Below, piece by piece: positions 1-7,590 of a DNA stretch of 8,224 nt. Made by a program: the position numbers and the translations under genes. The first letter of the stretch is position 1; each line of letters begins with the position of its first letter. Source of the DNA: Paracoccaceae bacterium (GTDB taxonomy: Bacteria; Pseudomonadota; Alphaproteobacteria; Rhodobacterales; Rhodobacteraceae); NCBI GenBank assembly GCA_003545125.1, contig DQCI01000016.1, positions 5,241 through 13,464 of the forward strand, in the 5' to 3' direction. The notes below the pieces were generated by a model. The model was not told the DNA's origin. It worked only from the letters and a program-made list of their open reading frames with translations, and did not search any database.

Positions 1-397
1 GCCGGTAATGGCGTCGTTGGGGGTTGCCTTCACCTTCACCGAGCTCGACAGCCGCGAGGCGCTCGCGGAGCTGCAACCGGACGTGGCCGGATTCCGTGAG
101 GGTGCCGCCGCCTATCCGTCCGGACTCGATTTCGCCCAGTTCGCCTGGGTCGAGGCCGGTGGCCGGATCCATGCCCGGATGTTCGCGCCGCTCGACGAGA
201 TGCCTGAGGATCCGGCCACCGGCTCCGCCGCCGCCACCCTTGCGGCGCTGTTGGCCGAGGCACGGGGCGTCTACGCGGGCACGATCCATCAGGGCGAAGA
301 CATGGGCCGGCCGTCGCAGATCGGCGTCGATGCGGTGCCCGGCCGGGTGACCGTGTCGGGCGAAGCGGTAAAGGTCATGGAAGGGCGCCTGACATGA
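1..397 (+). CDS. PhzF-family isomerase/epimerase, C-terminal part (5' truncated by window edge)
   Basis: This is the last roughly 131 residues of a PhzF-like protein; the frame is open to the left edge, so the true start lies outside the window. PhzF proteins have two similar half-barrel domains and act in the cytoplasm as isomerases or epimerases related to diaminopimelate epimerase. The second half contains the family signature DPATGSAAA (about nt 208-234), a glycine/alanine-rich loop lining the active-site cleft. It is followed by a typical tail with a Q-G-x-x-M-G-R-P-S segment (about nt 290-315). The catalytic glutamate of the N-terminal half cannot be checked. The stop codon overlaps the start of the next gene (ATGA at 394-397), so the two are probably translationally coupled. 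Family assignment is strong, but the substrate is unknown for most members and cannot be inferred. The ATG at nt 8 is internal to the domain and is not the start. Confidence 0.88.
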   Translation, partial: PVMASLGVAFTFTELDSREALAELQPDVAGFREGAAAYPSGLDFAQFAWVEAGGRIHARMFAPLDEMPEDPATGSAAATLAALLAEARGVYAGTIHQGEDMGRPSQIGVDAVPGRVTVSGEAVKVMEGRLT

Positions 398-936
398 CCC
401 GCTGGGTGATGCTCTTGCGCGGGATCAACGTCGGCGGCGCCAACACGCTGACGATGGCCACGCTGAAAACCCTGCTTAAAAAGCTCGGGGCGCGCCAGGT
501 GACGACCTATATCCAGTCGGGCAACGTCATCTTTTCAGGGCTGGTCGATGCCGCGGCCTTCGAAGAGATCGTCGCCGGCGAGATCGAACGCAGCCTGGGC
601 TTCCGGCCCCGGGTGCTGGTGATCGCCGAGGAGGGTTTTCGCGAGATCGTCGCCGGCTATCCCTACCCGGAGGCGTTCGAGGCGCCGAAGACCGGGCATG
701 TGTGGTTCCTGTCGGGGTCCGCGGATCCCGACCGGGCCACGCTGGCCGACATCGCCGCCGAGACCGAGCGCTACGAGATCGCCCCGCGCGCCTTCTACCT
801 GCACGCCCCCGACGGCATCGGCCGGTCGAAACTGGCCCAGCGGGCCGAGCGGTTGCTGGGGGTGGCGGCGACCGCGCGCAATCTGGGCACCTGCAAGAAG
901 CTCGTGACCTTGCTCGACGCCTCAGCGCACGGCTGA
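394..936 (+). CDS. DUF1697 family protein
   Basis: A complete 180-aa protein, the usual length for DUF1697. The N-terminus shows the family hallmark, an M-L-L-R-G-I-N-V-G-G motif (residues 7-16), then T-L-K-x-L-L and the Y-I-Q-S-G-N-V-I-F-S segment (about residues 39-48). The family is widespread in bacteria and folds as an alpha/beta protein, but I know of no established biochemical role, so none is assigned. The ATG sits in a 4-bp overlap with the stop of the upstream PhzF-type gene, which fixes the start and implies co-transcription. The last 15 bp (922-936) overlap the 3' end of the convergent TetR gene on the other strand. Codon use matches the neighbouring genes. Confidence 0.9.
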   Translation: MTRWVMLLRGINVGGANTLTMATLKTLLKKLGARQVTTYIQSGNVIFSGLVDAAAFEEIVAGEIERSLGFRPRVLVIAEEGFREIVAGYPYPEAFEAPKTGHVWFLSGSADPDRATLADIAAETERYEIAPRAFYLHAPDGIGRSKLAQRAERLLGVAATARNLGTCKKLVTLLDASAHG

Positions 937-1554
937 CAGGATCAGCCGCGCCGCCGGCGGGAAACTCACGGCGAAGGCGTGGGACGCAAGCATCGGGCGG
1001 AGGTCTTCGGGCACCCCGGCCGGATCGCGCCGGGATGTGATGTCGAACTGGGCGGCGCCCTGAAGCGCCATCATCAGCGTGTTCATCACTTGCGTCCCCC
1101 GCGCCGGGGGCAGATCGAGCAGCTTCGCGAAATGCAGCGCGGCGCGCGCGCCCTGGCGGCCGAACTCACGCTTGGCCGCGAACAGCGCCTGGTCGCCGAC
1201 ATTGGCCTCGATCACCGCCACCAGCCGCGCGAACAGCGGCAAGAACAGTGGCACTTCCAACGCGGCCCGGGTCATTTCCTCGGCGATGGTGCCGGGATCG
1301 GTCAGCTCCTCGAAGCGGTCGACATAGTCTTCCATCGCCGCCACGAAGAGCGACAGGAACAGCTCCTCCTTGGTCGCGACATAGAGATAGAGCGTGCCCT
1401 TGGCGAGCCTCGCGCGCTTGGCCAGCCCGCTCATCGTCACCTCGTCGAAGCCCGATTCGGCGATCGTTTCGCGCGCAGCGGCAAGAATCGCGGCCTTGCG
1501 GGCCTCTTTCTCGCCCTCCGAGCGGGCTCTTTTTCTGTTTTCCGCCAATGCCAT
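922..1554 (-). CDS. TetR/AcrR-family transcriptional repressor
   Basis: A 210-aa cytoplasmic DNA-binding regulator of typical TetR length. A basic N-terminal stretch (residues 7-20) leads into the three-helix DNA-binding domain. Helix 1 is about residues 20-34 (A-A-I-L-A-A-A-R-E-T-I-A-E-S-G-F). The helix-turn-helix is about residues 38-60, with the conserved pattern L-A-K-R-A-R-L-A-K-G-T-L-Y-L-Y-V, followed by T-K-E-E-L-F. The C-terminal two-thirds is helical and variable, as expected for the ligand-binding and dimerisation domain; its inducer cannot be predicted. The start ATG is preceded by a GGAG about 10 nt upstream on the minus strand. The gene is divergent from an SDR oxidoreductase, and the shared gap carries two palindromes that fit a TetR dimer. 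I infer that it represses both itself and that SDR. Its 3' end overlaps the DUF1697 gene tail-to-tail by 15 bp. Confidence 0.93.
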   Translation of the reverse strand: MALAENRKRARSEGEKEARKAAILAAARETIAESGFDEVTMSGLAKRARLAKGTLYLYVATKEELFLSLFVAAMEDYVDRFEELTDPGTIAEEMTRAALEVPLFLPLFARLVAVIEANVGDQALFAAKREFGRQGARAALHFAKLLDLPPARGTQVMNTLMMALQGAAQFDITSRRDPAGVPEDLRPMLASHAFAVSFPPAARLILSAVR

Positions 1555-1594
1555 ATCCTGGTCTCCGCGCCTTCACCGCATTTCCTGCTTGATA

Positions 1595-1611
1595 AATGAC
1601 CTTCGGTCATT
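1595..1611. promoter_or_regulatory. Putative TetR operator, site 1
   Basis: A perfect 17-bp palindrome, AATGACC-TTC-GGTCATT: 7-bp arms around a 3-nt centre at 1603. It lies 40 bp from the TetR start and 78 bp from the SDR start, and fits the size of a TetR-family operator. It shares the core TGACY-N3-RGTCA with a second site centred 22 bp to the right. The sequence is directly visible; binding by the adjacent repressor is inferred from position and symmetry. Confidence 0.72.
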
Positions 1612-1618
1612 AGATAAC

Positions 1619-1631
1619 TGACTGCAAGTCA
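1619..1631. promoter_or_regulatory. Putative TetR operator, site 2
   Basis: A second palindrome, TGACT-GCA-AGTCA, with 5-bp perfect arms and its centre at 1625. Aligned to site 1 it keeps TGAC and GTCA at identical spacing (TGACY-N3-RGTCA). The two centres are 22 bp apart, about two helical turns, so two dimers could bind the same face of the DNA. The arms are shorter than those of site 1, so it may be the weaker site. Confidence 0.62.
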
Positions 1632-1689
1632 TATATGGCCCGCCCGACCGCACAAACCAAGCGCACAAACCAAGGAAAAGGTTAGCACA

Positions 1690-2511
1690 ATGTCGAAACT
1701 CGTCGTTCTCATCACCGGCGCCTCCTCGGGCATGGGCCATGAAGCCGCCAAGCTCTTCGCCGATCAGGGGCACAAGGTCTACGCCGGGGCGCGGCGGGTC
1801 GAGAAGATGGCGGCGCTCGAACCGCTCGCCGTCGTGCCCGTCGGCATGGATGTCACCAAACCCGCCGACAACGACGCCGCAGTGACGCAGATCATCGCCG
1901 CCGAGGGCCGGATCGACGTGCTCATCAACAACGCAGGGTTTGGCCTCTACGGCCCGGTCGAGGACATCCCCCTCGACGACGCCCGCTACCAGTTCGAGGT
2001 CAACCTCTTCGGCCTCGCCGATCTCACCCAGAAGGTGTTGCCGCACATGCGGGCGCAGAAATCGGGCCGGATCATCAACGTCTCGTCGATGGGCGGCCGG
2101 GTGTTCACCCCGCTTGGCGCCTGGTACCACGCCACCAAGCATGCGCTCGAGGGCTGGTCGGACTGCCTGCGCCTCGAGGTGGCTCCCTTCGGCATCCACG
2201 TCAGCGTGATCCAACCCGGCGGGATCAAGACCGAATGGGGCGGTGTCGTCGGCGAAGGCATGAAAAAGTACTACGACGACAGTGCTTACAAAGCACAGAT
2301 GGATGCCTTCCAAAAAGTGATGGGTGGCTACGACGACAACCCGCAGGGCACCGAGCCCCGCGTCCTCGCGGAAGAATTCCTCAAGGCCGCGACCGCGCCC
2401 AAGCCGCACCGCCGCTACGTCAAGGGGGCCTTCGCCAAACCGATGATGTTCGTGCGCAAATGGTTCGGAGACGGCGTGTTCGAATGGATGTTGCGCCGCG
2501 CCTTCGGGTGA
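1690..2511 (+). CDS. Classical SDR-family NAD(P)-dependent oxidoreductase (17-beta-HSD/retinol-dehydrogenase-like)
   Basis: A 273-aa short-chain dehydrogenase/reductase with a Rossmann fold, expected in the cytoplasm. The cofactor loop T-G-A-S-S-G-M-G is at residues 9-16. A-R-R at 34-36 after the second strand suggests NADPH preference, and D54-V55 fits the adenine pocket. N-N-A-G is at 80-83. The catalytic tetrad can be read as N105, S133, Y146 and K150 (Y-H-A-T-K). It resembles the SDR subgroup that acts on hydrophobic alcohols, ketones or aldehydes; the substrate is not readable. The C-terminus (about residues 243-273) is basic and aromatic, possibly contacting membrane or lipid substrate, which is inference. 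A purine-rich ribosome site (AAGGAAAAGG) sits about 9 nt before the ATG. The gene diverges from the TetR gene across two palindromic operators, so it is probably induced by a ligand of that repressor. Confidence 0.93.
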   Translation: MSKLVVLITGASSGMGHEAAKLFADQGHKVYAGARRVEKMAALEPLAVVPVGMDVTKPADNDAAVTQIIAAEGRIDVLINNAGFGLYGPVEDIPLDDARYQFEVNLFGLADLTQKVLPHMRAQKSGRIINVSSMGGRVFTPLGAWYHATKHALEGWSDCLRLEVAPFGIHVSVIQPGGIKTEWGGVVGEGMKKYYDDSAYKAQMDAFQKVMGGYDDNPQGTEPRVLAEEFLKAATAPKPHRRYVKGAFAKPMMFVRKWFGDGVFEWMLRRAFG

Positions 2512-2658
2512 CGCGAAATCGGCCTGGCCTGGCAGGACGCGCAGCACAATTCGCGTTCGAAATCATCACAATGCTGACCGTACGGCGGAGAAATTCAATT
2601 CCGATCCGTTGGATTCTGTTCTAAACCGGGCCAGGGTAACGATTAAACGAGAGGCCCG

Positions 2659-3552
2659 ATGGCAGGCGACGACTGGACCGCGAACGACATTCCCGACCTC
2701 ACCGGCCGGGTCGCGGTCGTGACCGGCGCCTCGGCCGGGATCGGGGCCGAGACCGCGCGCGTGCTGGGCGCCAAGGGCGCGCGGGTGATCCTCGGGGTGC
2801 GTGACATCGCCAAGGGCGAAGCCGTGGTGGCCGGCATCCGCGCCCGCCACCCGTCAGCCCAGGTCGAGGTGCAACGGCTTGACCTCGCCGCGCTCGCCTC
2901 GGTCAAGCGGTTTGCGCAAGGCACCCGCACCCGGCTCACCCGGCTGGACCTGCTGGTCGCCAATGCCGGCGTCATGGCCCCGCCGCAGGGCCGCACGGAA
3001 GACGGGTTCGAGCTGCAATTCGGCATCAACCACCTCGGCCATTTCGCCCTGATCGGCCACCTGATGCCGCTTCTGGACTCCACAAAAGGCGCCCGCCTCG
3101 TGGTGCTGTCGTCGATGGCCCACAAGGTCGGCAAGCTCGATTTCGAGGATCTGAACTGGCGCGACCGCCGCTACAAGGCGTCGCGCGCCTACGGCGACAG
3201 CAAGATCGCCAACCTCTATTTCGTGGCCGAACTGGCGCGGCGGCTGGGCAACCGGGGTCCGCGCGTCACCGCCGCCCACCCGGGCTGGACGGCGACCGAG
3301 TTGCAACGCCATTCCGGGCTCGCGAACTTCTTCAACCGGTTCTTTGCCCAAGGTGTCGAGATGGGCGCCCTGCCGACGCTACGCGCGGCCTTCGATCCGG
3401 CGGCGGCGCCGGGCGATTATTTCGGGCCCGGCGGCTTTTTGGAGATGCGCGGCGCGCCGGTCAAAGTGAAGCCCAGCGCCCGCGCCGGGGACGAAGACTC
3501 CGCGCAAAGGTTGTGGACGCATTCCGAGGCGCTCACCGGCGTCACCTACTGA
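2659..3552 (+). CDS. SDR-family oxidoreductase, retinol-dehydrogenase-like
   Basis: A 297-aa second SDR, distinct from its upstream neighbour and closest in pattern to the retinol-dehydrogenase/WW-oxidoreductase-like subgroup. The N-terminus (D-I-P-D-L-T-G-R) is the usual lead-in for this group and supports the chosen ATG, which has GAGAGG a short 4 nt upstream. Visible elements are T-G-A-S-A-G-I-G at residues 22-29, R48 as a likely NADPH contact, D75-L76, N-A-G at 102-104, N124 in I-N-H-L-G-H-F, S151/S152 followed by M-A-H, and the catalytic Y178-x-x-x-K182. The family reduces or oxidises aldehydes, ketones or alcohols with NADP(H); the substrate here is unknown. It starts 147 bp after the first SDR with no clear terminator between them, so read-through is possible. 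A separate promoter was not recognised in the gap. Confidence 0.92.
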   Translation: MAGDDWTANDIPDLTGRVAVVTGASAGIGAETARVLGAKGARVILGVRDIAKGEAVVAGIRARHPSAQVEVQRLDLAALASVKRFAQGTRTRLTRLDLLVANAGVMAPPQGRTEDGFELQFGINHLGHFALIGHLMPLLDSTKGARLVVLSSMAHKVGKLDFEDLNWRDRRYKASRAYGDSKIANLYFVAELARRLGNRGPRVTAAHPGWTATELQRHSGLANFFNRFFAQGVEMGALPTLRAAFDPAAAPGDYFGPGGFLEMRGAPVKVKPSARAGDEDSAQRLWTHSEALTGVTY

Positions 3553-3638
3553 GCCGATCTCGTCCGGGCGATGGCACGGCATTGCCTTCGCGCGGCCCGC
3601 GCCCTATCCACCGCGATGAAACAGCCACGGAGAGACGT

Positions 3639-4061
3639 ATGGACGTGCGGGTAAAATGGGTCGAGGACCGGACTTTCCTCGGCGAGGCCGCCACCGGCCA
3701 CAAGATCGCCTTCGGCACCGCGTCGGACGCGGGTCCGAAGCCCGGGCCGAGCCCGATGGAACTGGTGCTGATCGGCACCGGGGGATGTTCGGCCTATGAC
3801 GTGGTGCATATCCTCGAAAAGGCCCGCGAACCGGTGGACAGCGTCGAGGTCGCACTCGATGCCGACCGCGCCGAGACCGATCCCAAGGTCTTCACCCGCA
3901 TCCACATGCAGTTCATCGTCAAGGGGCGCGGGCTGACCCCCGCCAAGGTCGAGCGCGCGATCGCGCTGTCGGTCGAGAAATACTGCTCCGCCTCTGCGAT
4001 GATGGCGAAGACGGCGGACCTCACACACGGGTTCGAGGTGATCGACACCACCGGCGCGTGA
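3639..4061 (+). CDS. OsmC-family protein, YhfA-like
   Basis: A 140-aa OsmC/Ohr superfamily protein. Its N-terminal half closely follows the E. coli YhfA pattern: M-x-x-R-V-K-W-V-E at the start, T-F-L-G-E, P-S-P-M-E near residue 40, and G-G-C-S-A-x-D-V-V at 48-56. The two family cysteines are C50 and C116 (E-K-Y-C-S). In Ohr and OsmC this pair reduces organic hydroperoxides; the activity of YhfA-type members is less clear, so peroxidase function is inferred. The ATG at 3639 is preferred because GGAG lies 6-7 nt upstream and the homologous N-terminus begins there; an open frame from 3513 would add 42 unrelated residues overlapping the upstream SDR. The gene follows that SDR by 86 bp. Its last codons and stop are part of a 27-bp tandem repeat. 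Confidence 0.92.
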   Translation: MDVRVKWVEDRTFLGEAATGHKIAFGTASDAGPKPGPSPMELVLIGTGGCSAYDVVHILEKAREPVDSVEVALDADRAETDPKVFTRIHMQFIVKGRGLTPAKVERAIALSVEKYCSASAMMAKTADLTHGFEVIDTTGA

Positions 4062-4124
4062 CGGCGGGCGGACACCACCGGCGCGCGACCGCGCGCGAAC
4101 ACCGCCGGCGCGCGACCGCGCGCG
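4044..4124. repeat. Three tandem copies of a 27-bp GC-rich repeat spanning the OsmC stop codon
   Basis: Copies are at 4044-4070, 4071-4097 and 4098-4124, each exactly 27 bp. Each begins with RACACCRCCGGCGCG. Copies 2 and 3 differ at only two positions; copy 1 is more diverged in its second half. A fourth copy may begin at 4125 (GACCCCATCGG) before decaying. Copy 1 contains the last OsmC codons and the TGA at 4059-4061; copies 2 and 3 are non-coding. The alternating CG runs could form hairpins. It looks like a slippage-prone minisatellite. Confidence 0.85.
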
Positions 4125-4126
4125 GA

Positions 4127-4144
4127 CCCCATCGGGCGATGGGG
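4127..4144. terminator. GC-rich hairpin in the convergent gap (possible bidirectional terminator)
   Basis: CCCCATC (4127-4133) pairs perfectly with GATGGGG (4138-4144) around a GGGC loop. It lies between the convergent OsmC and 314-aa membrane-protein genes. No T-tract follows on either strand, so intrinsic termination is doubtful; it may instead protect transcript ends. Confidence 0.4.
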
Positions 4145-4148
4145 TTGC

Positions 4149-4173
4149 CTGCGCCGGACAGGCCGGCGTGCAG
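4149..4173. terminator. Second GC-rich hairpin in the convergent gap
   Basis: GCCGG (4153-4157) pairs with CCGGC (4163-4167). The outer arms CTGC (4149-4152) and GCAG (4170-4173) extend the stem past a 2-nt bulge. It sits directly before the stop codon of the minus-strand gene at 4174. There is no T-run, so the terminator role is inferred from its convergent position only. Confidence 0.35.
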
Positions 4174-5118
4174 TCAGCCGCTGCCTGAGCGCTTCGCCGA
4201 ATGCACCCGGGCCGCAAGCTCCTCGAACGGGTCGACCTTGAGCTTCTCCGGCACGTAGCCGTCGGTTTCGAAATCGGGCAAATAGAGGCCCTGGGTCCAG
4301 CGCGCCGGCAACCGTTCGATGCCGTGGTTGAGGCCCCGGCTGACCGCCGCCGCGCGCAGCCGGATCCGCTCCGCCTTGTCCGGGTCGCGCGCCTTGAGCC
4401 GCTCATGCCAACGTGCGATCAGCTCGGCGCAGCCCTCCGAGCCCACCGAGGCCCAGGTGATCAAGGCCGCGAGCGGGATCAGCAAGGTGAGCCAGAGCAC
4501 CTTGAACGGCCAGGCGATCACGAAGATCACCAGGAGCGCGACGGCGAGGCGCCGGGGCGCATCGGGGCGGCGCAGGAAACGCGCGGCCACACGCCTGGCG
4601 GCGGCCAACCCGGCGCCCACCCAGGCCCCGAGGCCGCGCATCGCGTCGCCCACCAACGCCACGAGGGCACGCGTTGGCCTGTCCAGCCAGCGCCGCGGCC
4701 GCCGCGTGCGGGGGCGGCGCGGCGCGACCGGCTCGACGACATCCTCGCCGCCATACCCCTCTCCATCCGTGCCGGCAATTTCGCCCGTCTCGACATCGAT
4801 GATGCCATAAGGGCGGGTGGCCGCGCTGAGCGAGAGATCGTCCCAGTCTTCCTCTTCAGGATCGTCGTCCCAGGCTTCGGGCCCGGCATCCGGCCCCGGG
4901 ACCGGGTCAGAAACCGGCGTCGCGGCGACGGCAGGCTCCGGGGTCGACGCGCCGGGACGCGGCGTCGCCGGCCCGGGCGGCCGCCGCGCCGGGGCCGGCA
5001 GGGCCTCCGCTTCGACGATCAGCTGCCGCACGATATCGAGCGTCAGGTCGGCCGCGACCGCGCCCGTCTCTTCCGTGTTCTCGCCTACGCTTTCCGAATC
5101 CCGCTCTCGTTCAACCAT
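4174..5118 (-). CDS. Hypothetical membrane protein with acidic, proline-rich N-terminal region
   Basis: A 314-aa protein I do not recognise. Residues 1-40 are acidic and may be helical. Residues 41-80 are rich in Pro and Ala, and 81-130 are strongly acidic (D-D-D-P-E-E-E-D-W-D-D near 84-94). A basic Arg/Pro patch follows (133-150). Two amphipathic or mildly hydrophobic stretches lie at 150-182, and the only strong membrane segment is about 191-226. That segment is interrupted by P204-K206, so it is either one long helix or a hairpin. The tail (227-314) is charged and soluble, with an aromatic W-T-Q-G-L-Y-L-P-D-F-E segment (274-284) that looks conserved in style. The start at 5118 is chosen because GAGG lies just upstream and because extending the open frame would run antisense through the EamA gene. 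It is divergent from the EamA gene and convergent with the OsmC gene. Function unknown. Confidence 0.8.
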   Translation of the reverse strand: MVERERDSESVGENTEETGAVAADLTLDIVRQLIVEAEALPAPARRPPGPATPRPGASTPEPAVAATPVSDPVPGPDAGPEAWDDDPEEEDWDDLSLSAATRPYGIIDVETGEIAGTDGEGYGGEDVVEPVAPRRPRTRRPRRWLDRPTRALVALVGDAMRGLGAWVGAGLAAARRVAARFLRRPDAPRRLAVALLVIFVIAWPFKVLWLTLLIPLAALITWASVGSEGCAELIARWHERLKARDPDKAERIRLRAAAVSRGLNHGIERLPARWTQGLYLPDFETDGYVPEKLKVDPFEELAARVHSAKRSGSG

Positions 5119-5271
5119 GGCAACCTCGCATCCACCCCCCGGTGATGAGCCGTACCTTGCCGTAAGAAGCGGGCAATAATTTGGCGCAGAGCGGGCCTTT
5201 CCTTTCCCTTCGAGACCGCCTATGCGGCGATTGTGTGCCGCGCGCGACGCCGCCACCCCCGGAGCCCTGAC

Positions 5272-6174
5272 ATGAACAACCTGCGCGGCGCTTTTCTGAT
5301 GATTCTCGCCATGACCGGCTTCGCCGCCGAGGACGCCTTCATCAAGATCCTCGCCGCCGACATGCCGATGGGCCAGGTGCTGATCTACCTCGGGGCCGGC
5401 GGCGGCCTCGGCTTCGCCCTGTTGGCGAACCGGGCCGGGCACTGCGTGGTCTCGCGCGGGTTCTGGCACCCGATGGTGCTCTTGCGCAACGGCGGCGAGA
5501 TCGTCGGCACCGCCGCCTTCATCACCGCGCTTTCGCTGATCCCGCTGTCGCTCGCCACCGCGCTTTTGCAGACCAACCCGCTGTTCGTGACCCTCGGGGC
5601 GATCCTGTTCTTCGGCGAAACGGTGGGGTGGCGGCGCTGGCTGGCGATCGGCATCGGCCTTGGCGGCGTCCTGGTGATGTTGCGCCCGGGGCTCGCGGCG
5701 TTCGACCCCAACGCGCTCTTCGCCGTCCTCGGCGCCCTCGGCCTCGCGGTGCGCGACCTGGCGCTGCGCCACCGTCCCGCGAGCGTCCACGCCCTCCAGC
5801 TCTCCGCCTGGGGCTTCTCGATGCTTGTCCCGGTGGGTCTCGGCATGCTGGTGTTCGACCAGGGGCCGGTCCGGATCGGCGGCACCCAGCTGCTGCAGCT
5901 CGCTGCCGCCATCGGCCTCGCCATGGCCGCCTATCATGCGCTGACCCACGCGATGAGAGAAGGCGAGGTCGGCTTCGTCACTCCATTTCGCTACGTGCGT
6001 GTGGTGTTCGGCTTCGCCGTCGCCTGGGTGATCTTTGCCGAACGCCCCGATCTGTGGATGTTCGTCGGCGCCGCGATCGTCGTCGGCGCCGGGCTCTACA
6101 CCCTGGTTCGCGAGCGTCGACTAACCCGCGCCGCCCGCGCCGCGGGGCACACGTCCAGTCCATGCCCGCCATGA
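5272..6174 (+). CDS. EamA/DMT-superfamily transporter
   Basis: A 300-aa inner-membrane protein with about ten predicted hydrophobic helices arranged as two repeats of five, the normal build of EamA (drug/metabolite transporter) proteins. Repeat 1 spans about residues 5-137 and ends with the hallmark F-F-G-E-T (E116) followed by G-I-G-L-G-G-V-L-V-M. Repeat 2 spans about 147-280 and ends with I-F-A-E-R-P (E257) and G-A-A-I-V-V-G-A-G. P-F-R-Y (238-241) precedes helix 9, as in DMT carriers. Family members move small metabolites or amino-acid-like compounds; the substrate and direction are not predictable here. The start at 5272 has GGAG 7 nt upstream; an ATG at 5233 would add 13 Arg-rich residues with no good ribosome site. 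The 80-bp gap to eno and the different role argue against a shared operon, though no terminator is seen. Confidence 0.92.
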   Translation: MNNLRGAFLMILAMTGFAAEDAFIKILAADMPMGQVLIYLGAGGGLGFALLANRAGHCVVSRGFWHPMVLLRNGGEIVGTAAFITALSLIPLSLATALLQTNPLFVTLGAILFFGETVGWRRWLAIGIGLGGVLVMLRPGLAAFDPNALFAVLGALGLAVRDLALRHRPASVHALQLSAWGFSMLVPVGLGMLVFDQGPVRIGGTQLLQLAAAIGLAMAAYHALTHAMREGEVGFVTPFRYVRVVFGFAVAWVIFAERPDLWMFVGAAIVVGAGLYTLVRERRLTRAARAAGHTSSPCPP

Positions 6175-6218
6175 CCTGCCCAAACTTCCCTTCCACCTAG
6201 CCCCCGTTAGCGCTATGA

Positions 6219-7529
<1,311 letters not shown>

Positions 7530-7548
7530 TCGCGTCCGACTGAACATG

Positions 7549-7583
7549 GAAACGCCCTTGCATCCGCGGGGGCGTTTTCGTTT
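7549..7583 (+). terminator. Rho-independent terminator of eno
   Basis: AAACGCCC (7550-7557) pairs with GGGCGTTT (7570-7577) across a 12-nt loop. The stem is followed by a T-rich tail (TTTTCGTTTC from 7575). It begins 20 bp after the eno stop. The converging 207-aa gene ends at 7591, so the stem could also serve that gene, though its T-tail on the minus strand is weak. Confidence 0.85.
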
Positions 7584-7590
7584 CAATTGG

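Larger units (their letters stand above)
1589..1637. promoter_or_regulatory. Candidate overlapping divergent promoters of the TetR gene and first SDR
   Basis: This AT-rich patch lies in an otherwise GC-rich gap. On the + strand, TTGATA (1589-1594) and GATAAC (1613-1618) are 18 bp apart and resemble -35 and -10 boxes. TATATG (1632-1637) is an alternative -10. On the - strand, TTATCT (complement of 1612-1617) and TATCAA (complement of 1589-1594) are separated by exactly the 17-bp operator 1. Binding there would block both promoters. Individual box matches are only moderate, so the exact promoters are uncertain. Confidence 0.35.

Noticed and set aside
979..1599. A 206-codon plus-strand frame opposite the TetR gene
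   Set aside because: It is the antisense shadow of a repressor with a clear helix-turn-helix, and its composition (many R, H, Q) is typical of such shadows.
2282..2296. Small inverted repeat GTGCTT-ACA-AAGCAC inside the first SDR
   Set aside because: Six-bp arms in coding sequence are expected by chance at this length; it has no regulatory context.
1573..2547. A 324-codon open frame antisense to the first SDR
   Set aside because: It is a mirror of a well-supported SDR gene. It would also run across the TetR/SDR promoter gap, and it has no recognisable motif.
3513..3638. Longer N-terminus for the OsmC-like protein
   Set aside because: The added 42 residues overlap the upstream SDR, do not resemble the family, and lack a better ribosome site than the ATG at 3639.
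3546..4406. Minus-strand frame with 9-residue repeats (R-A-R-S-R-A-G-G-V)
   Set aside because: The peptide repeat is only the 27-bp DNA repeat read in a stop-free frame. The frame lies opposite the OsmC gene and overlaps the 3' end of the 314-aa gene.
5119..5271. Promoters in the divergent gap between the 314-aa gene and the EamA gene
   Set aside because: An AT-rich patch at 5175-5182 and TTGCC-like hexamers exist, but no pair with good spacing could be supported on either strand.
5119..5949. Upstream extension of the 314-aa membrane-protein frame to 591 aa
   Set aside because: The extra 277 residues lie antisense to the EamA transporter and are low-complexity. The ATG at 5118 has a ribosome site.
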